Assembly (NCBI GenBank): GCA_964354225.1
Contig: CAYGZC010000227.1
Location: 1 to 9,279, forward strand
Source of the DNA: CAYGZC01 sp964354225
Lineage (GTDB): Bacteria; Bacteroidota; Ignavibacteria; UBA10030; SZUA-254
DNA length: 9,279 nucleotides
Direction of reading: 5' to 3'
Shown here: positions 1 to 5,140 of the stretch, piece after piece
Layout of the letters: the number at the start of each line of letters is the position of its first letter
How positions within the stretch are numbered: position 1 is the first letter of the stretch
Made by a program: the position numbers and the translations under genes
The notes under the pieces: generated by a model
Told to the model about the DNA's origin: nothing
Database searches by the model: none
The model's input: the letters and a program-made list of their open reading frames with translations, nothing else

Positions 1-1
1 T

Positions 2-65
2 TATGAAGCAATTTATTGGTATTTCTTTTCAGCAAAATATGATTTATAGTTGGTAAATATTAGGT
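2..65 (+). repeat. 64-bp direct repeat, left copy
   Basis: This stretch matches 3147-3210 in the same orientation with about ten mismatches in 64 positions. A 29-bp core is identical (20-48 here, 3165-3193 there). The left copy lies beyond the 3' end of the phosphodiesterase gene, and the right copy lies just upstream of rubrerythrin, so the two bracket the whole gene. Because it starts at the window edge, the repeat could extend further left. No terminal inverted repeats or transposase are visible. Its role is unknown: it may be a duplicated rubrerythrin leader or a dispersed intergenic repeat. Confidence 0.8.
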
Positions 66-71
66 ATGGCA

Positions 72-120
72 AGATCTCCGACTTCTAGCTAATCAGTATC
101 GGGACAGAAGTCGGAGTTCT
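72..120. repeat. Long stem-loop downstream of gene 1
   Basis: Positions 72-86 pair with 106-120, forming a 15-bp stem with one T-T mismatch. The inner 11 pairs (76-86 with 106-116, CTCCGACTTCT and its complement) are perfect, and the loop is 19 nt. It begins 7 bp past the stop codon of the minus-strand gene, where a terminator is expected. However, neither side carries a run of T, so it is not a classical intrinsic terminator. It may block transcription or protect the mRNA 3' end, or it may be a REP-like dispersed palindrome. Confidence 0.75.
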
Positions 121-126
121 ACACTG

Positions 127-3030
127 TTATTTCACCACCACCAACTTCTTTAAATCTATAAACCACTGTCCAGAGCTTGCCGAAGGAGTACCTGCCATCA
201 ATCGATATATATACACACCGCTTGGCAACGAGCCAACGTTCCACTTAGCAGACTTGTACCCTGCTTCCTGTTTTTCATCAACAAGCGTTGCAACTTCCTG
301 ACCGAGAAGATTGTAAACCTTTAACCTGACCCAGCTATCAATTGGTAATTGATATTTAATAGTTGTAGCTGGATTGAATGGATTTGGATAATTTTGTGAG
401 AGATAGAATTCTCCGGGTATTAATTTTCGATTATCGTTTGCTAAATCGCTTGGCGGTATTGGTGGCAATTCGGTACTTCCAGTAATTGTAATTCTGTTCT
501 GCGATAAAATGCCGGTGAGATTCCATGAAAGTATTAACTTTCCATCCTGATCTACCTTTACCCAGTAACCTTGTCCCGGCTCAAGTGTATCGACATTAAT
601 GTAACTGCCATCATAGCCAAAGAAATCCGAGGTCTCCATACCCGGCGGGTTACTCACAATGCTGTTTACCGGCATCGGTTCACTCAATGTGCCAATGAGA
701 TTCCATCCAGCTGTCACATCAACTGTATCGTCGAACGGGGGAAAACCAACGATATCCACTACCTGTTGGTCGGCAAACTTCAGCCAGTATCCTATCATTT
801 TATGCAGCGTATCGACAGGCACATACGCCGATCCGTTGTACAAGAACGCATCCGAGAGGGCTGAAGGAAATAAATCTTTTACATAACTGTTTGTGATTGT
901 TACCGGCAGTGAGATCATATTCCATCCATTATTCAGATTTATCGATGCACTGGTCCTCGGCTGAATTTCTTTAAAATAAATTTCCCAATTCCCATTTCTG
1001 TAATCCTGCCACACAACAAAGAGCGAGTCATTCTTCACATCGAAATCCGGATCGAGTGAAAATGATTGGCTCGAGCTGATCCGGTACGGCTGAATCCAAT
1101 TCACCCCGCGATCAAGTGAATACGTTCCCCAAATGCTCCACTCATTATTTAAATAATCAGCCCAAATCGCATGAATGTTTCCGTTATTAGATACCTTTAC
1201 TACAGGGGAAAATCCAATTCTATCCTGAGAAATTCCCGTTGGCTCACCAAATAAACCGTCAAAATTTGAATCCCTCTGATAGTTAATCTTCCATGAATTA
1301 CCTGTTGAAGCATTAGCAAGATGAGAGTACGCAACATGCAAATTAATGGAGTCATCATCGGTTATCGAGGGATCGTATGAGTAGCTGGTTGTATTGTTAT
1401 TTGTAAGAAATCGATCGGTGGACTGCCATGGTTCTTGATCGAATAAAATATTCCAGTATGGAGATTGAGTGCTGTTAAGATGATGCCAAACATTACAACA
1501 AATCGTATCTACCATTGTACATGCCGGGGATTCGGAGCTTTGTGCGTGAGATGTGGTTTTTTTGAACGTTAAACCGGCATCCGTGCTTTTAAAGACAATT
1601 ATTTGGTATGCATTCATCAAAGCGATGCTGATATAATTACCATTCGCACTGATAGAAGGTTTCTGACCGACATTTGTTAATGTATCAGTCCTTATAGGAT
1701 ATGACCACGATTCGCCGTCGTCGATACTCCGCAATCCTTTTAGTATCCACCGATATGTTGTATCGGATGGAAAATATTGATACCCGGTTGAAACTACATA
1801 CAGACAAGTATCATCGTAAACAGTTATTACCGGTTCAAGATAATCCACATCGGTTGTAGAGAAGAGAATCTGCGGTGTGATCCATGTTTTTCCCCTGTCA
1901 CTGCTTTTTTTGTAATAAACTTCATGCTTTCCATTTGAATCATCAGAGTATACAATATGAAGGGCACCGCCTGTTGCAGCAACTGCACACGAGCGAGAAA
2001 TGCCCGGGCTTTCGCTGAGATTTCTTTCAAGAGGATTATGCATAGTCTCATTGTTGCTGACTGTACTAAGCGGTGTAGGTGCCAGCAACATCTCCGACAT
2101 TACTGTCCCCTGAGCGAGTGGGACTGAAAAACCAAGAAGGTGTGCAACGGTTGGTGTAATGTCTATCTGGTCGCGCGCGATATCAATCGCAGTGTCAACT
2201 TTTATATCCGGACCGATAGCAAGAAATGGAATATGGCGGCAACCGTGGCAATAATCTCCATGTGCCTGCCATCCGCCGTGATTATCATCGTGACGTCCAT
2301 GATCGCTGGTGATAATCATTGTTGTCTGATCTTGGTAGATCGGATCACTTTGGATTTTTTTCCAGAGTAGAAATATAAGCGAATCCACATCATGAATACT
2401 GGTAAGATATTTTGCTGTGTCCGCCGTATGTCCTTGAGCATCTACATGTGCAAACAAGACATAAGACAGCGAAGGATGATCTCGATCCATTATGATTCGA
2501 GCAGAATCCCAGGTGACAAAATCAGATGAAGTTGATAATGAAATTGTGGGAGCGTAATCGTACCCGTAACCGGGATATAGACTCACTGGGTACCTCCATA
2601 TTGTATTCTTACCGGAGATGTAATAAACTTTTTCCTGAGCAATACCGAGTTCTTTCCTGTAGTATTCTCCAATAGTCGGTTCTTTGGGGCGAATAGGAGT
2701 TGCAATACCTGAATTATTGGGAAGAAGCTGCCTGACGCCAGATGCGATTGTTGAATGTCCGGCGTTTGTGACCGTTATTCCACGATTCTGGAAGTTCGTG
2801 TAGATTGTCCCCTGGGGTCGCAAGCTGTCCCAAATGTAGTGTAGATACTTATTCTGCGACTCGAACGCTTCGTTATTCCGTATCCCATCTATCACAACGA
2901 TGAAAACATTCTTGGTGCGATAATTGCCTGATTGGGTCATGGCGTTTTCCGTTAAAAGACAAATCAGTACAAGAGAAAAAACAATAGTGTAAACCACTCG
3001 AATGGAATTAACACTTCTGCAGATATTCAT
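127..3030 (-). CDS. Secreted alkaline-phosphatase-superfamily (phosphodiesterase-like) protein with Asp-box repeats and T9SS sorting domain
   Basis: This is a 967-residue exported protein. Residues 1-33 look like a signal peptide (basic start, then hydrophobic VVYTIVFSLVLICLL). Residues about 40-320 form an alkaline-phosphatase-fold hydrolase of the type I phosphodiesterase/nucleotide pyrophosphatase kind. Likely metal ligands and nucleophile are D48 (VVIDG), T88 (TNAGH), D197 and H201 (DAQGH), D243 and H244 (SDHG), and a later His (H257 or H266). There is no sulfatase C/S-x-P-x-R motif. Residues about 345-690 carry four Asp-box-like motifs (377-383, 435-442, 482-489, 638-645), suggesting a beta-propeller. 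Two GWN-type modules follow (about 698-752 and 772-835). Residues 877-967 are a type A T9SS sorting domain (NYPNPFNP ... GVYIYRL ... LKKLVVVK). The substrate is unknown; the protein should be released or surface-attached. The ATG at 3030 is chosen because AAAGGA lies 7 nt upstream and the signal peptide then sits at the N-terminus. An in-frame TTG at 3093 would add 21 residues ahead of it. The tail contains an odd 8-residue insertion at residues 948-955. Confidence 0.9.
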   Translation of the reverse strand: MNICRSVNSIRVVYTIVFSLVLICLLTENAMTQSGNYRTKNVFIVVIDGIRNNEAFESQNKYLHYIWDSLRPQGTIYTNFQNRGITVTNAGHSTIASGVRQLLPNNSGIATPIRPKEPTIGEYYRKELGIAQEKVYYISGKNTIWRYPVSLYPGYGYDYAPTISLSTSSDFVTWDSARIIMDRDHPSLSYVLFAHVDAQGHTADTAKYLTSIHDVDSLIFLLWKKIQSDPIYQDQTTMIITSDHGRHDDNHGGWQAHGDYCHGCRHIPFLAIGPDIKVDTAIDIARDQIDITPTVAHLLGFSVPLAQGTVMSEMLLAPTPLSTVSNNETMHNPLERNLSESPGISRSCAVAATGGALHIVYSDDSNGKHEVYYKKSSDRGKTWITPQILFSTTDVDYLEPVITVYDDTCLYVVSTGYQYFPSDTTYRWILKGLRSIDDGESWSYPIRTDTLTNVGQKPSISANGNYISIALMNAYQIIVFKSTDAGLTFKKTTSHAQSSESPACTMVDTICCNVWHHLNSTQSPYWNILFDQEPWQSTDRFLTNNNTTSYSYDPSITDDDSINLHVAYSHLANASTGNSWKINYQRDSNFDGLFGEPTGISQDRIGFSPVVKVSNNGNIHAIWADYLNNEWSIWGTYSLDRGVNWIQPYRISSSQSFSLDPDFDVKNDSLFVVWQDYRNGNWEIYFKEIQPRTSASINLNNGWNMISLPVTITNSYVKDLFPSALSDAFLYNGSAYVPVDTLHKMIGYWLKFADQQVVDIVGFPPFDDTVDVTAGWNLIGTLSEPMPVNSIVSNPPGMETSDFFGYDGSYINVDTLEPGQGYWVKVDQDGKLILSWNLTGILSQNRITITGSTELPPIPPSDLANDNRKLIPGEFYLSQNYPNPFNPATTIKYQLPIDSWVRLKVYNLLGQEVATLVDEKQEAGYKSAKWNVGSLPSGVYIYRLMAGTPSASSGQWFIDLKKLVVVK
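166..189 (-). repeat. GAGCTTGTCGA-type repeat inserted in frame within the T9SS tail
   Basis: These 24 bases encode TPSASSGQ (residues 948-955), between the conserved RLMAG strand and the closing WFIDLKKLVVVK strand of the sorting domain. Type A sorting domains normally run from one to the other with no such insert. On the plus strand, 173-183 reads GAGCTTGCCGA, which matches 10 of 11 bases of the loop core of the intergenic hairpin at 3888-3912. Only 3 bp of flanking stem (TCC/GGA) remain. I infer a short repeat captured within the coding frame; its length is a multiple of three and it contains no stop codon in this frame. Confidence 0.7.
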
Positions 3031-3037
3031 TGTTCGA

Positions 3038-3043
3038 TCCTTT
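3038..3043 (-). promoter_or_regulatory. Shine-Dalgarno site of the phosphodiesterase-like gene
   Basis: On the minus strand this reads AAAGGA, 7 nt before the ATG at 3030-3028. It decides the start: the protein begins MNICRSVNS, directly with the signal peptide, rather than at the upstream in-frame TTG at 3093. Confidence 0.7.
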
Positions 3044-3064
3044 CTGATTTCTTTGAAGTAAGAT

Positions 3065-3093
3065 ACTATATATTCTAAAAAATTAATATGCAA
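3065..3093 (-). promoter_or_regulatory. Sigma70-like promoter for the phosphodiesterase-like gene
   Basis: On the minus strand, TTGCAT (3093-3088), a 17-nt spacer and TATAGT (3070-3065) fit -35 and -10 hexamers at 4/6 and 5/6. The -10 lies about 34 bp before the chosen ATG, leaving a short leader with the Shine-Dalgarno site. If real, it rules out the alternative TTG start, which overlaps the -35 box. The region is AT-rich, so a chance match is possible. Confidence 0.45.
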
Positions 3094-3146
3094 TAAGCAA
3101 CGATAACATTTAAAATTATAGAGGATGTTTTACTCTGATTATAAAA

Positions 3147-3210
3147 TATGAAGTTATTTAACGATATTTCTTTTCAGCAAAATATGATTTATATTTGATA
3201 AGTATTCAGT
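3147..3210 (+). repeat. 64-bp direct repeat, right copy (rubrerythrin upstream region)
   Basis: This is the partner of 2-65, with a 29-bp identical core at 3165-3193. It ends 35 bp before the rubrerythrin ATG and so probably overlaps that gene's promoter or leader. Inside it is a small dyad, ATATTT (3164-3169) and AAATAT (3180-3185) with a 10-nt spacer, which could be an operator or a weak hairpin. The left copy keeps five of the six pairs. Confidence 0.8.
3190..3197 (+). promoter_or_regulatory. Possible Bacteroidota-type -7 element for rubrerythrin
   Basis: TATATTTG fits the TAnnTTTG element recognised by the primary sigma factor of Bacteroidota, about 49 bp before the rubrerythrin start. 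No clear TTG element is present 19-21 bp upstream, and the left repeat copy reads TATAGTTG here, so this is a weak candidate. Confidence 0.3.
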
Positions 3211-3232
3211 CAACCATCCACTACAATCAATT

Positions 3233-3237
3233 AGGAG
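3233..3237 (+). promoter_or_regulatory. Shine-Dalgarno site of rubrerythrin
   Basis: AGGAG lies 8 nt before the ATG at 3246. It is a strong ribosome binding site that confirms the rubrerythrin start and shows that this genome uses Shine-Dalgarno initiation for at least some genes. Confidence 0.75.
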
Positions 3238-3245
3238 ATAAATAA

Positions 3246-3821
3246 ATGAAGAGTTTAAAAGGCACAAAGACTGAGAAGAATCTATTGGCGGCTTTTGCGG
3301 GTGAATCGCAAGCACGAAACCGCTATACATATTTCGCATCTCAGGCGAAGAAAGAGGGATACGAGCAGATCTCAGCACTTTTTCTTGAAACCGCCGATAA
3401 CGAGAAAGAGCATGCTAAACGGTTTTTCAAATTCCTCGAAGGCGGCGATGTAGAAATCACGGCTATGTATCCCGCCGGTATCATCGGTACAACAAAAGAA
3501 AATCTTAAAGCTGCCGCCGATGGCGAGAATCATGAACACACAAAACTCTACCCGGAGTTCGCAGTGATTGCGAAGGAAGAAGGTTTCCCCGAGGTTGCCG
3601 CCGCGTTTCGTTCCATCGCTGTCGTAGAAAAACAGCACGAAGCACGTTACCGGAAACTGTTGCAAAATGTCGAGCAAGGTTCAGTGTTCAAAAAAGAAAA
3701 AGTAGTACGTTGGAAGTGCAGAAATTGCGGTTATATCCATGAAGGTAAAACACCACCCGCAAAATGCCCGGCATGTGAACACCCCGAGGCATTCTTCGAA
3801 ATCTTGGAAGAGAATTATTGA
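3246..3821 (+). CDS. rbr: Rubrerythrin
   Basis: This is a complete 191-residue rubrerythrin, a cytoplasmic non-haem iron protein that reduces hydrogen peroxide to water in anaerobes and microaerophiles, usually with electrons from rubredoxin and NAD(P)H. Residues 1-145 form the ferritin-like four-helix domain. The expected di-iron ligands are present: E20 (GESQARNRY), E53 and H56 (NEKEH), E94 and E97 (GENHEH), and E128 and H131 (EKQH). Residues 155-190 form the C-terminal rubredoxin-like domain with the iron-binding cysteines C158, C161 (CRNCG) and C174, C177 (CPAC). Length matches the classical Desulfovibrio-type protein (about 191 residues). It is divergent from the phosphodiesterase-like gene and is followed by its own intergenic stretch and terminator, so it is probably transcribed alone. 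Its upstream region is covered by the right copy of the 64-bp repeat. Confidence 0.97.
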   Translation: MKSLKGTKTEKNLLAAFAGESQARNRYTYFASQAKKEGYEQISALFLETADNEKEHAKRFFKFLEGGDVEITAMYPAGIIGTTKENLKAAADGENHEHTKLYPEFAVIAKEEGFPEVAAAFRSIAVVEKQHEARYRKLLQNVEQGSVFKKEKVVRWKCRNCGYIHEGKTPPAKCPACEHPEAFFEILEENY

Positions 3822-3887
3822 TTAGGTAATGCATAAATACTCATCCCTCCCCCTGCCCTGAAATTGTCAAAAAAATTAGAAAGGGCG

Positions 3888-3912
3888 TCACATTGAGCTT
3901 GTCGAAATGTGA
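3888..3912 (+). repeat. Short hairpin repeat A (GAGCTTGTCGA core)
   Basis: TCACATT (3888-3894) pairs perfectly with AATGTGA (3906-3912) around an 11-nt loop, GAGCTTGTCGA. It is one half of a pair with 3926-3950, whose loop core is the same in reverse orientation. It resembles the small REP-like palindromes with a TTCGACAAGCTC core that are scattered through many bacterial genomes. Confidence 0.75.
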
Positions 3913-3925
3913 ACACGAGTGGAAA

Positions 3926-3950
3926 TCAGCCTTCAACAAGCTCAGGCTGA
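3926..3950 (-). repeat. Short hairpin repeat B (inverted copy of repeat A)
   Basis: TCAGCCT (3926-3932) pairs perfectly with AGGCTGA (3944-3950) around TCAACAAGCTC, whose reverse complement, GAGCTTGTTGA, differs from the loop of repeat A at one base. The stems of A and B differ in sequence, but both keep seven pairs, so base pairing is conserved. The two copies are 13 bp apart and could also fold together as one larger hairpin. Confidence 0.75.
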
Positions 3951-4018
3951 CAAGAAATTTTACATTTTAGTCAATCCCATGGTTCGGGTGGGGGTTGAGT
4001 TGAATAGAGATCAAAAAG

Positions 4019-4052
4019 AAAAATCCCTATCAGATTACCTGTAGGGATTTTT
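4019..4052 (+). terminator. Intrinsic terminator, probably of rubrerythrin
   Basis: AAAAATCCCTA (4019-4029) pairs perfectly with TAGGGATTTTT (4042-4052) around a 12-nt loop. The stem ends in a T run on the plus strand and starts with an A run, so it could work in both directions. It lies about 200 bp past the rubrerythrin stop and 113 bp before metF. It therefore probably ends rubrerythrin transcription and insulates the metF-metH operon. Confidence 0.75.
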
Positions 4053-4165
4053 CTTATTCAAATTTTGATTATTCCTCAACATTCGCTTAATTATTGCAGA
4101 ATCTTGCAAAAAGATAAAACTATTTAAGACAAAATAGATGTTATATAAACGAAAAGTGAGATAGA

Positions 4166-5119
4166 ATGAAGGTCATTGAGCACTTAAAATCGAAAAAGAA
4201 GCTGGTGTTTAGCTTCGAGATTATTCCTCCATCCCGCGGCAGCAGCGGACAGGACATCCTTAATATAGTGGAGAAGCTCGCACCGCTTGAACCGGCATTC
4301 ATCGATGTTACAAGCCACTCGGCGGAAGCATCTTACGAAGACCTCGGAAACGGCACAATCAAAAGAAGAATCAGGAAAAAGCGACCCGGTACTATCGGCA
4401 TATGCGGAGTAATCCAGAACCGCTTCAACATCGATACTGTCGCACACATTCTTTGCAGAGGTTTCAGCAAAGAAGAAACTGAAGATGCCCTGATCGAGTT
4501 AAGCTATCTTGGTATTCACAATATGATGGCTTTGCGCGGCGATGAGCCAAATTATAAAAAAGATATCTCTAAGGATCGTTCTATCAATCTCTATACATCC
4601 GATCTTGTAAAACAAATAAAAGATTTAAGCAAGGGAAAGTATTTAGAAGAGATTTTAAATTCTCAGCCGCTCGATTTTTGCGTCGGGGTTGCGGGTTATC
4701 CTGAAAAACATTTCGAATCACCGAATCTCAAGATGGATATTTTTCACCTGAAACAAAAGATAGATGCAGGGGCGGATTACATCGTTACACAGATGTTTTT
4801 CGATAATCATCAGTTTTACAAATTCGTAAAGAACTGTAGAGAGGAGGGGATAAATGTCCCGATCATTCCCGGACTGAAAATTTTGAATAATGCAAAACAG
4901 CTTACTACTATTCCAAAAAAATTTAATGTCGATCTGCCGGAAAAATTTGTGGATGGGATAGTCAAGCACTCCGATGAAACTAAGGAAATCGGAATTAAAT
5001 GGGGAGTTCATCAATGCCGCGACCTAATCAAGAATGGTTATCACCACCTTCACTTCTATATAATAGATGATACTACCTCCGTAATCAAAGTTATCAACCA
5101 GCTTAAAAAGTCATTTTAA
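4166..5119 (+). CDS. metF: 5,10-Methylenetetrahydrofolate reductase
   Basis: This 317-residue cytoplasmic flavoenzyme reduces 5,10-methylenetetrahydrofolate to 5-methyltetrahydrofolate, using FAD and NAD(P)H, and supplies the methyl donor for methionine synthase. It is a single TIM-barrel protein of normal bacterial length. Expected active-site residues are present: the catalytic Glu E18 (FSFEIIPP), the flavin-tuning Asp D126 (ALRGDEP) and the folate-binding Gln Q209 (TQMFFD). GVAGYPEKHFESPN (174-187) and RPGTIGIC (73-80) mark the subgroup common in Bacteroidota and relatives. The ATG at 4166 has only a weak purine stretch upstream (GTGAG), but MKVIEHLK is the usual start in this subgroup. 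The stop is 21 bp before the metH start, so the two genes almost surely share a transcript. The next step of the pathway is encoded directly downstream. Confidence 0.96.
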   Translation: MKVIEHLKSKKKLVFSFEIIPPSRGSSGQDILNIVEKLAPLEPAFIDVTSHSAEASYEDLGNGTIKRRIRKKRPGTIGICGVIQNRFNIDTVAHILCRGFSKEETEDALIELSYLGIHNMMALRGDEPNYKKDISKDRSINLYTSDLVKQIKDLSKGKYLEEILNSQPLDFCVGVAGYPEKHFESPNLKMDIFHLKQKIDAGADYIVTQMFFDNHQFYKFVKNCREEGINVPIIPGLKILNNAKQLTTIPKKFNVDLPEKFVDGIVKHSDETKEIGIKWGVHQCRDLIKNGYHHLHFYIIDDTTSVIKVINQLKKSF

Positions 5120-5140
5120 GAACACCGCTAAAAACTACCC

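Larger units (their letters stand above)
3822..4165. other. 344-bp intergenic region between rubrerythrin and metF
   Basis: I find no coding sequence here. It holds a C-rich patch (3845-3860), two short hairpin repeats (3888-3912 and 3926-3950), a G-rich patch (about 3986-3995), an intrinsic terminator (4019-4052), and an AT-rich stretch (4053-4165) that must contain the metF promoter. I see no convincing riboswitch, and no clear -35/-10 pair, in the last 110 bp. Confidence 0.6.

Noticed and set aside
127..3030. Sulfatase or sialidase assignment for the large minus-strand gene
   Set aside because: There is no C/S-x-P-x-R sulfatase motif. The Asp-box motifs alone occur in many non-sialidase propellers, and I do not see the sialidase Arg triad or FRIP motif.
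3031..3093. N-terminal extension of the phosphodiesterase-like protein by 21 residues from the TTG at 3093
   Set aside because: It would put a charged segment before a normal signal peptide, ignores the AAAGGA site before the ATG at 3030, and overlaps the candidate -35 box.
2..3210. A transposon or insertion sequence bounded by the 64-bp repeats
   Set aside because: No transposase, no terminal inverted repeats and no short target duplication are visible. The repeats are diverged and only bracket one ordinary gene.
3888..3950. CRISPR array
   Set aside because: There are only two units, in opposite orientation, with a 13-bp gap and no regular spacers.
4053..4165. SAM or cobalamin riboswitch upstream of metF-metH
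   Set aside because: The stretch is AT-rich, only about 110 bp after the terminator, and shows no B12-box-like or SAM-riboswitch stem pattern that I can recognise. A covariance-model scan (Infernal against Rfam) would decide.
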